Of a DNA stretch of 64,000 bases, positions 9,754 through 16,856 are shown in pieces. The translations under genes were made by a program, and so were the position numbers. The number at the start of each line of letters is the position of its first letter. Positions within the stretch are counted from its first letter, which is position 1. This DNA comes from Planotetraspora thailandica (GTDB lineage: Bacteria; Actinomycetota; Actinomycetes; Streptosporangiales; Streptosporangiaceae), in assembly GCF_016863335.1 (NCBI RefSeq), contig NZ_BOOR01000055.1, positions 1 to 64,000 on the forward strand, written 5' to 3'. A model generated the notes under the pieces. The model was not told where the DNA came from and searched no databases. It was given only the letters and a program-made list of their open reading frames with translations.

Positions 9754-11288
9754 GGTCGCTCGCTGAGGGTCGAGAACGCCGGGGCGTCGGTCGGGAACGC
9801 GCTTTCCGTGGCGGCGGGAGGCAGCATGGCGGCGACCGAGGTGCCCTCGCCGGGCGCCGTTCGCAGCTCGAACGTGCCGCCCAGTTCCTCCACACGCTCC
9901 CGCATGAGGCGCAGGCCCATCCCGTGGTTCACCGGCCCCGGATCGAAGCCGCTGCCGTCGTCGCAGATCTCCACCTGGACGGTCCCGTCGTCGAGGGCCA
10001 GCCGTACCCGCACGAGTCCCGGATCGGCATGCTTGATCGCATTGCTGAGCGCCTCCTGAACCAGGCGCAGCACGGCGTGCTCGGCGGAGGGCGACAGCGG
10101 GACCTCCTCTAGCCGGGTGTCCACCCGCAGGCCGAGCCGGGCCTCGTAGGCCCTGCACAGCTCCTCGATCGCGGGCACCAGGCCGGCGTCTTCGAGCGCG
10201 ACCGGCCGCAGTTCGAGCAGGAGCGCCTGCATCTCACGCATGGCCCTGTTAGCGGTCGTTTCCATCGCCTCCGCCTCCTCCCGCAGCCGGTCGGGGGCCG
10301 CGCGCCGCATGCCGGCGGCCAGGAGGCTGAGGGAGAACAGATCCTGGGATATCGAATCGTGCAGTTCGCGGGCGATGCGACCGCGCTCGGCCTGGCGCGC
10401 CTCCGCCTGCCCCGCCGTCCGTTCAGCGCGCAGCGCCGACTCCAGCCGCACGGTCATGCGATTGAACGACTCCTCTAGCCGGCCCACCTCGTCCCCCTCC
10501 GTCACCGGCACGCGCGGGCGGAAGTCGCCCTGGGCGACCCTGCTCGTGATGCTCGCCAGTTGCCGCAGCCGGCCGAGGAGGCGGCGCGTGCTCAGCAACC
10601 CGAAGATCAGCCCCACGGGCACGGCGAGGAGAAGCACCAGGAAGCCGGGCGCGAGCAGCCGCAACAGGGAGTCGGGTGCGTTTCCCGGCCCGCTGTAGCC
10701 GGACGGCGCCTGCACGTAGACGTATCCGGCCAGCGTGTACTGCGATGCCTTGGCCGACTTGGTGGAGCGGAGTGAGGTGGGAGGGTAGAGCAGCACCGGG
10801 CTCAACCACCACGTCGTGCTCCCCGTGCGGGTCGTGCCGCTGCCGCCGCCGCCCTTCGGGAGAAGGCGGACGTCGAGCCGGGTGCCCGGATGGTAGGTGC
10901 CCATGGCGGAGCTGGCGACGACCAGCCCGTTCGCATCGGTCAGAGCCTCGATGGGCTGGTCCGCCGCCTCGCCGTGGGTGAAGGTGATCGGCACTCCCTG
11001 GTCCGGGTTTCCCTTGCTCCCGCCGATCGAGATCTCGTCACTGGTCACCTTCTGCGCCATGTTGAGCAGACCGGTCATGGGCACGCTGGGATTGGCCGCG
11101 CTGAGGTTGCTGACGGCCAGGCTGAGGATCTGCGCGTCGGGCCCGGCCTGGTTCTGAAGACGGTTCTGCAGGCCGGAGTCGCCGATGATCGACGGCACGT
11201 AGACGCCGAGCAGCACCGCCTCGACGACCGCGACGGCCGCGGCCGTCACCAGCACGTAGGAGGCGGCCATCCGGCGCCTTAGTCCCAT
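9750..11288 (-). CDS. membrane histidine kinase, HisKA_3 family
   Basis: The 512-aa kinase has an N-terminal helix (about 8-30), an extracytoplasmic sensor region of about 150 residues, a second helix near 195-220, HAMP (about 220-275), HisKA_3 with the phospho-acceptor His in RELHDSISQDLFS, and a HATPase_c domain with DDGSGFDP and GMGLRLMRERV. The start is placed at the ATG at 11288 because the membrane helix follows directly. It is coupled to the response regulator by an ATGA overlap. The sensed signal is unknown; envelope damage is a reasonable guess from the neighbouring MacB-type exporter. Confidence 0.9.
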   Translation of the reverse strand: MGLRRRMAASYVLVTAAAVAVVEAVLLGVYVPSIIGDSGLQNRLQNQAGPDAQILSLAVSNLSAANPSVPMTGLLNMAQKVTSDEISIGGSKGNPDQGVPITFTHGEAADQPIEALTDANGLVVASSAMGTYHPGTRLDVRLLPKGGGGSGTTRTGSTTWWLSPVLLYPPTSLRSTKSAKASQYTLAGYVYVQAPSGYSGPGNAPDSLLRLLAPGFLVLLLAVPVGLIFGLLSTRRLLGRLRQLASITSRVAQGDFRPRVPVTEGDEVGRLEESFNRMTVRLESALRAERTAGQAEARQAERGRIARELHDSISQDLFSLSLLAAGMRRAAPDRLREEAEAMETTANRAMREMQALLLELRPVALEDAGLVPAIEELCRAYEARLGLRVDTRLEEVPLSPSAEHAVLRLVQEALSNAIKHADPGLVRVRLALDDGTVQVEICDDGSGFDPGPVNHGMGLRLMRERVEELGGTFELRTAPGEGTSVAAMLPPAATESAFPTDAPAFSTLSERP

Positions 11289-11310
11289 AGGCCGCAGCGT
11301 AACTTTTCCG

Positions 11311-11352
11311 GGCGTGGCGATCCTCCCCCTGCAGAGGGAGGATCGCCACGCC
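11311..11352 (-). terminator. 17-bp perfect hairpin after the LLM gene
   Basis: Two perfect 17-base arms (11311-11327 and 11336-11352) enclose an 8-base loop. The hairpin sits 8 bases beyond the stop of the LLM oxidoreductase gene and just upstream of the kinase gene on the same strand. It probably separates the two transcripts, although no U-tract follows. Confidence 0.65.
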
Positions 11353-11359
11353 GCAGAGA

Positions 11360-12229
11360 CTAGGTCAGAGCGTCGGCGAAACGGTCGATCTGGTGCAGGT
11401 CGTTCGCCCAGCAGTAGAAGACGACCTCGTCGGCTCCGATTCCGGTCAGTCGATCGACGGCCTCGCGGACCTCGCCCGGGGTGGTGAGCATGCGCTCCAC
11501 GACCATGTCGGCGTAGTGGGCCGGCAGGTCCATGTACTGCGGCCCGCCGCAGTACCGCTGAATGTGGAGGCGCGCCTCGTCGACGACGGGCTCCGGCCCG
11601 AGCGCCGCGTAGAGCTGGGCGACCAGCTTCGGGCGGCCACTGCGGCCGGCCGTGCGCCATTCCTCCTCGGTGATGCGGAAGACCCGGTCCATCTCGGCCA
11701 GGGGCGACGCGCAGAGCAGTCCGTCGCCGAAGCGGGGGATGCGCCGGATGGAGGCCCGCCGGAAACCGCCGAACAGGATCTCGGGGCCGCCGGGTCGCGT
11801 GGGTGCCGGGCCGATCGGCCCGCTCTCCTCCCCGTACGGCTCGCCGGACCAGATGCGCCGCATGTCGGCCATGATCCGGTCGAGGCGGGCCCCGCGCTCA
11901 TGGGGATCGATCCTCGCGGCCTTGTAGTCGTCCCGGCGCGACCCCAGCCCCACCCCGAGGGTGAACCGGCCGCCCGAAAGGCGGTCGAGGGTGGCGATCT
12001 GCTTGGCCATCAGCGCGGGCTCGCGTAGCGGGGCGAGCAGCACCTCGGTCTGCAGGCGGATCCGGGTCGTCGCCCCCGCCAGCACGGCCAGCGCCACCAG
12101 GGGCTCCGGGTTGTCGTACACCAGCCGGTCCAGCAGGGCCAGGGTGCTGAAGGGGCCCGCGTCCGCGGTGCGCGCCCATTCGAGCAGAGCGGGCGGATCG
12201 CTGACGGGCAGGCCGAGGCCGACGTTCAT
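11360..12229 (-). CDS. LLM-class (F420-type) oxidoreductase
   Basis: This 289-aa protein is a luciferase-like monooxygenase-family TIM barrel. Recognisable segments are LERFTLGVGLGSR-like (SGGRFTLGVGLGSRRDDY, about 105-122) and GGPEILFGGFRRASIRRI. In actinomycetes many of this family use F420H2 rather than FMN; which is used here cannot be told from sequence. The start at 12229 follows a GGGGGTG site, while the longer frame upstream lacks one. It lies 111 bp after the FAD-monooxygenase gene on the same strand, so the two may share a transcript. Confidence 0.82.
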   Translation of the reverse strand: MNVGLGLPVSDPPALLEWARTADAGPFSTLALLDRLVYDNPEPLVALAVLAGATTRIRLQTEVLLAPLREPALMAKQIATLDRLSGGRFTLGVGLGSRRDDYKAARIDPHERGARLDRIMADMRRIWSGEPYGEESGPIGPAPTRPGGPEILFGGFRRASIRRIPRFGDGLLCASPLAEMDRVFRITEEEWRTAGRSGRPKLVAQLYAALGPEPVVDEARLHIQRYCGGPQYMDLPAHYADMVVERMLTTPGEVREAVDRLTGIGADEVVFYCWANDLHQIDRFADALT

Positions 12230-12340
12230 GTGTGACACCCCCGTGGTCGAGGCCACTCTAACCACGGGCCGCCGCCGTACCGGATCATCAACGCGCCCTT
12301 GCGGGTGATCATGAATGCGCCACAAGCCGGGCGGCGGCCG

Positions 12341-13531
12341 TCATGGGGTCGTCGTCGGCGCGGGGTAGTCGCGCAGGTCGACGCCCGTGGCGTAGCCGTC
12401 GGTCAGCTTCATCATCATCCTGAGCAGGAACGGGTTGGAGAAGGTCCGGTCGCGCATCCGGATGCGGAGCCGGGAGGCCGGGGCGAGGAAGCGGCCGGCG
12501 TTCCCCGAGCGAGCGATCTTGGCGTAGCCGTACATGGTCTCGTCGTAGCGCGCGAAGGCGGTGCGGTGGTCGCCGCCTGCGGCGGCGAGCTCACCGGCGA
12601 GGACGTAGGCCCCCACGACGGCGAGCCCGGTGCCGAAACCACCGAGGACGTTGCCGTACGCGGAGTCGCCCACGAGGGCGGCCCGTCCGGAGGTGTAGGT
12701 CCTCATGTGGACGCGGCTGATCGAATCGAGGTAGAACTCGGGCTCGTCGTCGAGTGCGGCGATCATTTCGGGCACCCGCCACCCGCTTCCGGCGTACGCG
12801 TCCGCGAGCATGCGCTTCTGCCGGCCGACGTCGTGCCGGTCGTAATCGAGCTCCCTGGACGCGAACACGAACATCAGCGGCGTCTTCGGGCCGCCGTAGA
12901 CGGCCAGCCGTCCCGGCTCGTTGTACATCAGCTCGACCGAGCGTTCTGCCGGCGGCGGGCCGGGAACAGGCAGGCCGGGGGAGCCACCGGCCACCGCGTA
13001 GTAGTAACCCAGGAAGCGCACGAACCGGTCCTCGGGCCCGAAGGCGTGGTGGCGCACCGCCGAGTGCAGGCCGTCCGCGCCGAAGACGAGGTCGAAGGTC
13101 TCCGGCGGGCGGCATGCGAAGGTCACGTCGACACCCGACGGAGTCTCGTCCATCGCCGTGATGTGATCGCCGAAGACGTACGCGCACGTGTCGGCGGTGC
13201 GCTCGTGCAGCAGCGTGCCGAGGTCGCCGCGCAGGATCTCCACGTCGCCGCCCGTGAACTCGGCGGGGATCGTGGCCCGCGGCCGGTCGTGCTCGTCGAC
13301 GATCCGCAGGTCGGTCTTGCCGGTTCTGCGGAGGTGCACCTCGTCCCAGATGCCCATCTTCTCGAGCACCGTGCGGTGTGCCCGTCCCTTGAAGTCGACC
13401 GCCTGGCCGCCGCCGCGCAGGGAGGGCGCACGCTCCACCACCGTGACGTCGTAGCCGTACCGGCTGAGCCAGTAGGCGAGGGCGGGGCCGGCGATGCCGG
13501 CGCCGGAGATCAGGACCTTCTTGCCGGGCAT
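12341..13531 (-). CDS. FAD-dependent monooxygenase (PHBH-type)
   Basis: The 396-aa protein has an N-terminal Rossmann dinucleotide fold (GAGIAGPALAYWLSRYG, about 10-26), the DG motif of aromatic hydroxylases (LVFGADGLHSAVR) and the second FAD motif GDSAYGNVLGGFGTGLA. It belongs to the FAD_binding_3 group that hydroxylates aromatic or polyketide-like substrates, including some antibiotics. It is transcribed away from a TetR gene with a dyad between them, so induction by its substrate is likely (inference). Confidence 0.88.
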   Translation of the reverse strand: MPGKKVLISGAGIAGPALAYWLSRYGYDVTVVERAPSLRGGGQAVDFKGRAHRTVLEKMGIWDEVHLRRTGKTDLRIVDEHDRPRATIPAEFTGGDVEILRGDLGTLLHERTADTCAYVFGDHITAMDETPSGVDVTFACRPPETFDLVFGADGLHSAVRHHAFGPEDRFVRFLGYYYAVAGGSPGLPVPGPPPAERSVELMYNEPGRLAVYGGPKTPLMFVFASRELDYDRHDVGRQKRMLADAYAGSGWRVPEMIAALDDEPEFYLDSISRVHMRTYTSGRAALVGDSAYGNVLGGFGTGLAVVGAYVLAGELAAAGGDHRTAFARYDETMYGYAKIARSGNAGRFLAPASRLRIRMRDRTFSNPFLLRMMMKLTDGYATGVDLRDYPAPTTTP

Positions 13532-13545
13532 GGCACCTCTCCCGA

Positions 13546-13593
13546 TTAATTGCTTCCACCGGACACATTAAAGCGTCTGATAGAAACAATTAG
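13546..13593. promoter_or_regulatory. candidate TetR operator between divergent genes
   Basis: An inverted repeat has the left arm TTAATTGCTTCCA (13546-13558) and the right arm TAGAAACAATTAG (13581-13593), matching at 10 of 13 positions. It lies in the 83-bp gap between the FAD-monooxygenase and TetR genes and would let one repressor control both. Confidence 0.45.
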
Positions 13594-13614
13594 GTTGTCA
13601 AGCTCGGGAGCGAG

Positions 13615-14316
13615 ATGGTGAACGAGAGGATCGCGGCCCTGCTCTGGCCTGAGCACGAGCGCGCGAAACGGGGGCCCAAGCCGCGAATGACCGTCGCGCG
13701 CATCGTCGAGACCGCGATCGCGGTGGCCGACAGAGACGGCCTCGACGGCGTGTCCATGCAGCGGATCGCCGACGAGCTCGGAGCGACCAAGATGTCGTTG
13801 TACCGCTACACGCCGGGCAAGGCCGAGCTGATGGCGCTCATGCTCGACACCGCCGTCGGCGGGCCGCCCGAGGCCCTGCGCGAAGGCTGGCGCGAAGGGC
13901 TCACCGACTGGGCTCTGGCACTGCACGACGCCTTCCGGCGGCACCCGTGGGCGCTCGAACTCGCGGTCGGCGCCCGTGTGTTCGGCCCCAACGAACTCGA
14001 CTGGATGGAGGCGGGGCTGTCGGCGCTCCGCGACACTGCGCTGAGCGGCGCGGAGCGCGTCGACGCGCTGGTCCTCGTGACCGGTCACGTACGGAGCATC
14101 GTGCAGCAGGGGGCCGCCCCAGGATCGCCGGAAGGACCCGAGCGCGGGGTCGACCGGCTCATGGCCGGCATCATCATGGCCAACGCCGGGCGATATCCCG
14201 AAACGCTGGCGGCCTTCGCCTCGGCGCGCACCGCCGGAGAGCAGGACCAGGCGCTCACCTTCGGCCTCGACCGCATCCTGGACGGCCTCGGCGTCGCGAT
14301 GACGCGCTCAGGGTGA
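13615..14316 (+). CDS. TetR-family repressor
   Basis: The 233-aa protein has an N-terminal TetR helix-turn-helix (about 25-75; VSMQRIADELGATKMSLYRYTPGKAEL) and a TetR_C_1-like ligand domain (about 90-225). It starts at an ATG preceded by GGGAG. It is divergent from the FAD monooxygenase, its likely target. Its last 9 bases overlap the convergent PH-like gene. Confidence 0.9.
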   Translation: MVNERIAALLWPEHERAKRGPKPRMTVARIVETAIAVADRDGLDGVSMQRIADELGATKMSLYRYTPGKAELMALMLDTAVGGPPEALREGWREGLTDWALALHDAFRRHPWALELAVGARVFGPNELDWMEAGLSALRDTALSGAERVDALVLVTGHVRSIVQQGAAPGSPEGPERGVDRLMAGIIMANAGRYPETLAAFASARTAGEQDQALTFGLDRILDGLGVAMTRSG

Positions 14317-14829
14317 GCTCGGGCGGCGCACCGGGACGCCGTGCCTTCGCAACGTGTTCAGGAAGGCGCGCTCGTCGGCAGGGGTGACTCCGTAGTGAGC
14401 GCCGTTCCTGGTTGTGATCACGAGCACGTTGTTCGAGGGATGTGTGGCGCACATCCGGATCCGGCCGACATCGGTGCAGCGCATGCCGTACAGGGCGATG
14501 CCCGGCAACGCCAGTGAGGCGGCCGATCCGGCTGACAGGTGGGCGGTCCTCGTCACGGACGTGATGTCGGACAGGCGGATGCGGTAACGGAGCAGCGGTC
14601 CGTACTGCGCCGTCAGCGTCGTCGGCGACGTCACGTAGCGCATCAAGGGGAAACACAACGCGAGAACCATGAGGTAGGCCGAAGCGACGGCGAGGACGAG
14701 GCCGGCGACGAATTCGGCACGGGTTTCGCCGGTGACGCTTTTTGCGGCCGCGAAGCAGACGGTCGCCGCCACGACGGCCAGCGACAGGTAGCCGCGGGAC
14801 GGCCGGGGTGTGAAGCGCTCGGGAGGCAT
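14308..14829 (-). CDS. two-helix membrane protein with PH-like domain
   Basis: This 173-aa protein has two N-terminal membrane helices (about 15-35 and 42-65), then a soluble beta-rich domain resembling bacterial PH (DUF2581-like) domains, with LRYRIRLSDITSV and NVLVITTRNG. The function is unknown. The ATG at 14829 is chosen because AGGAAGGG lies 6 bases upstream; a TTG immediately before it is the alternative. It lies downstream of the bL37 gene beyond a strong terminator, so it probably has its own promoter. Confidence 0.7.
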   Translation of the reverse strand: MPPERFTPRPSRGYLSLAVVAATVCFAAAKSVTGETRAEFVAGLVLAVASAYLMVLALCFPLMRYVTSPTTLTAQYGPLLRYRIRLSDITSVTRTAHLSAGSAASLALPGIALYGMRCTDVGRIRMCATHPSNNVLVITTRNGAHYGVTPADERAFLNTLRRHGVPVRRPSSP

Positions 14830-14850
14830 CAAGTTCCCTTCCTCAGGAAT

Positions 14851-14882
14851 GAGGGCCCGGCGTATGACCGCGCCGGGCCCTC
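14851..14882 (-). terminator. terminator of the TROVE-bL37 operon
   Basis: Perfect 12-base arms GAGGGCCCGGCG (14851-14862) and CGCCGGGCCCTC (14871-14882) with an 8-base loop begin 6 bases after the bL37 stop codon. Confidence 0.75.
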
Positions 14883-14887
14883 GGATC

Positions 14888-14965
14888 TCAGCCCTGCCCG
14901 GGCCGCATCCCGTGGTTGCCGTTCTTCTTTCTCCGGGTTCGTTTCTTGCGTGCGCGTTTGGACAT
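14888..14965 (-). CDS. ribosomal protein bL37 homologue (25 aa)
   Basis: The tiny product is extremely basic: it starts MSKRARKKRTRRKK and ends NGNHGMRPGQG. This is the pattern of the actinobacterial large-subunit protein bL37 found in mycobacterial ribosome structures (KR.RKKR...NHGKRP). An AAAGG site lies 7 bases before the ATG, right after the stop of the TROVE gene, so the two are translationally linked. A strong terminator follows. The usual Lys in NHGKRP is Met here. It is too short for most automatic gene calling. Confidence 0.8.
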   Translation of the reverse strand: MSKRARKKRTRRKKNGNHGMRPGQG

Positions 14966-14976
14966 GGTGATGCCTT

Positions 14977-16389
14977 TCAGAAGGGCCAGGCGCCGGCGCG
15001 TGCCATCTCGATATGCGTGATCGCGGCGAACCAGGCGTCGGCGGGTTCGGTGATGATGTGTTCGTGGCCGGGCACGGTCACGGCCTCGGCGGCCTCGACG
15101 GCGGCGCCGGAGTGGGTGAGCACGATGACCCGCTCGTGCCCTTGCACGTGCTCGCGCAGCGCCCGGGCCACCGTCGAGGGCCCCTCGGGCGCCTGGAACC
15201 GGCCGAGGACACCGATGAGACGCTCGCTTTCCTTGATCTCCACCGGTCCCGTGACGGGTCCGCACTCGACGAGTTCCGCCGAGGGGGACCGCTGCGCGAG
15301 GGCCGAGCCGAAGACGGCCGCGGCGTCCGCCCGGGTGAGCGCCGATGCCGAGGAGACCGTCTTCGACATCTCCTCGCTGCGGTCGACCAGGATCAGCGTG
15401 CGACCGGACAGGGCGGGCACCTGGGCCGTCGCGTGGTCGAGGGCCTGCTCCAGCGCCCACGACCATCGCGCGGAGGTGACGGAGCGGTACGCGGACAGGA
15501 TCTCCACGGGGAGGGCCCTGCCACGTTTGACCGACTTCGCGTGGGCCAGGTCGGACGAGATCCAGTCGGCGATCTCATCGGACACGCCCGCGAGGTCGAA
15601 GTCGCGCAGGTGGGCCAGCCTGTCCCGGTAGCTCATCGGCGGGACGACCGTGGCCCATGCCTTGTCGGTCATCTCCCCGCCCAGCCACGCGCTCACGTGC
15701 TGCCACGACATCGCGGCCTTGACGAACACGCCGGCGGCGTCGGGCCGGTCGAACACACGTGGGCGCTTTTCGGCCGGCAGAGCCTCCAACTGGGCGCGGG
15801 CGACCAGCGTCGTCAGCGATGAGGGAACCGGGTGGGTGCCGCGCCGGCGGAGCGCCGCGTATTGGAAGACCTCGTTCTGGATCTTGCCGAGCGCTTTCGG
15901 ATGGGTGAGGGCGATCACCTCGGCGAAGCGCATGGCGGCGTCGTCGGTGTCGTAGGTGGCGAGCGCGATCTCGTCGTACAGCCGCTCGGCGGCGTCGGCC
16001 ACCCCCGCCTTCACCGGCTTGGGGATCGACCGGCCGTACCGGCGGAGCCAGTGTGCGAGCAGGTCGCCCGGCTCGTCGGGGCGCGACAGGACTTCGTCGA
16101 TCACCTCGCGGATCTCTCCGGGGGCCGCGAGCCCGGCGTCCGTCCGTGCGTGCACGAACTCCACCGCGACCGCGATGCCGAACCACCGCAGCGCGGGTTG
16201 CGTGCGGGCCCAGCCGATGAATCCACGCATCCACGCGTCGTCGGCGACCGCCAGTTGACCGGCCAGCGAGGCGTGACGCTCGCTCAGATTCCGCGCGTTC
16301 GGGTCGGCCAGCGCTCGCGCGGCGAGCAGGAACAACTCCTTCTTGGCGGTTGCCACCGCTGAAGGCGCGAGGGAGTGAGGTGTGGTCAT
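14977..16389 (-). CDS. TROVE (Ro60/Rsr-like) RNA-binding protein
   Basis: The 470-aa protein carries a TROVE HEAT-like ring (about 10-350; landmarks IPKPVKAGVAD, ALTHPKALGK and LPVEILSAYR) and a C-terminal von Willebrand A-like domain (about 355-470). Ro60/Rsr proteins bind misfolded RNAs and Y RNAs, and assist rRNA maturation and stress RNA decay. The MIDAS-like site reads VDRSEEMSK instead of DxSxS, so metal binding may be weakened. The start at 16389 follows GGAGAAAG; the longer frame upstream has no such site. The gene is followed after 11 nt by ribosomal protein bL37. Confidence 0.85.
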   Translation of the reverse strand: MTTPHSLAPSAVATAKKELFLLAARALADPNARNLSERHASLAGQLAVADDAWMRGFIGWARTQPALRWFGIAVAVEFVHARTDAGLAAPGEIREVIDEVLSRPDEPGDLLAHWLRRYGRSIPKPVKAGVADAAERLYDEIALATYDTDDAAMRFAEVIALTHPKALGKIQNEVFQYAALRRRGTHPVPSSLTTLVARAQLEALPAEKRPRVFDRPDAAGVFVKAAMSWQHVSAWLGGEMTDKAWATVVPPMSYRDRLAHLRDFDLAGVSDEIADWISSDLAHAKSVKRGRALPVEILSAYRSVTSARWSWALEQALDHATAQVPALSGRTLILVDRSEEMSKTVSSASALTRADAAAVFGSALAQRSPSAELVECGPVTGPVEIKESERLIGVLGRFQAPEGPSTVARALREHVQGHERVIVLTHSGAAVEAAEAVTVPGHEHIITEPADAWFAAITHIEMARAGAWPF

Positions 16390-16818
16390 GGCTCTTTCTC
16401 CATTGATCGGCGGGAAATGGTCCCGCCATTGGAAAGGGCCTCCCGGAATGGAGTGACCGGAATTTTCCGTGAACGCCGAAGGCGTGGCGAAAAGGGATGC
16501 GGCGTGCCCGTTCGCGCAGGCGCGGCGATCGCCCGGGAGGCCGTCCCGCCGGACCACGTCATCGTGGTCGCGGGGCGGTGAGGATCAGCCTGAACGGCGG
16601 ACGTCCATCACCAGAACGAGCGATCCCGGATCAGGGAACGCGGTGTCAATCGGGAACGTGAAAAGAGAGACGACACTCGCGCGTGGAATTCTCCGCGCAT
16701 GCCGTTCCCCCTTCCCTCCGGAATTCCTGATTCGTTCGAGAATTCACTATGTCGCTTCGGGGAACGTCCGGGCAAGAGACTTTGACGCCTCCCTGATGCC
16801 CATTTCCCGCACAGGCAT
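16390..16818 (-). other. long structured region upstream of the TROVE gene
   Basis: This 429-base stretch has no credible gene but several hairpins. GGCGGGA-AATGG-TCCCGCC is at 16409-16427, ACGCC-GAA-GGCGT at 16473-16485, and GACCACG-TCAT-CGTGGTC at about 16553-16570, flanked by CCGCC/GGCGG arms that extend the stem. It probably contains the promoter and leader of the TROVE operon. It may encode a Y-RNA-like partner, since bacterial Y RNAs often lie next to the gene of their Ro protein, but I could not recognise the tRNA-like module. Confidence 0.35.
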
Positions 16819-16853
16819 GACCCGTGCGCCGAGCAGGCCCCGGCGCACGGGTC
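16819..16853 (-). terminator. terminator of the kdp operon
   Basis: Perfect 12-base arms GACCCGTGCGCC (16819-16830) and GGCGCACGGGTC (16842-16853) lie 4 bases beyond the kdpA stop codon. Confidence 0.75.
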
Positions 16854-16856
16854 GGA

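Noticed and set aside
16390-16818. tRNA-like Y RNA module
   Set aside because: No D-loop or T-loop consensus could be placed on either strand; only generic hairpins remain.
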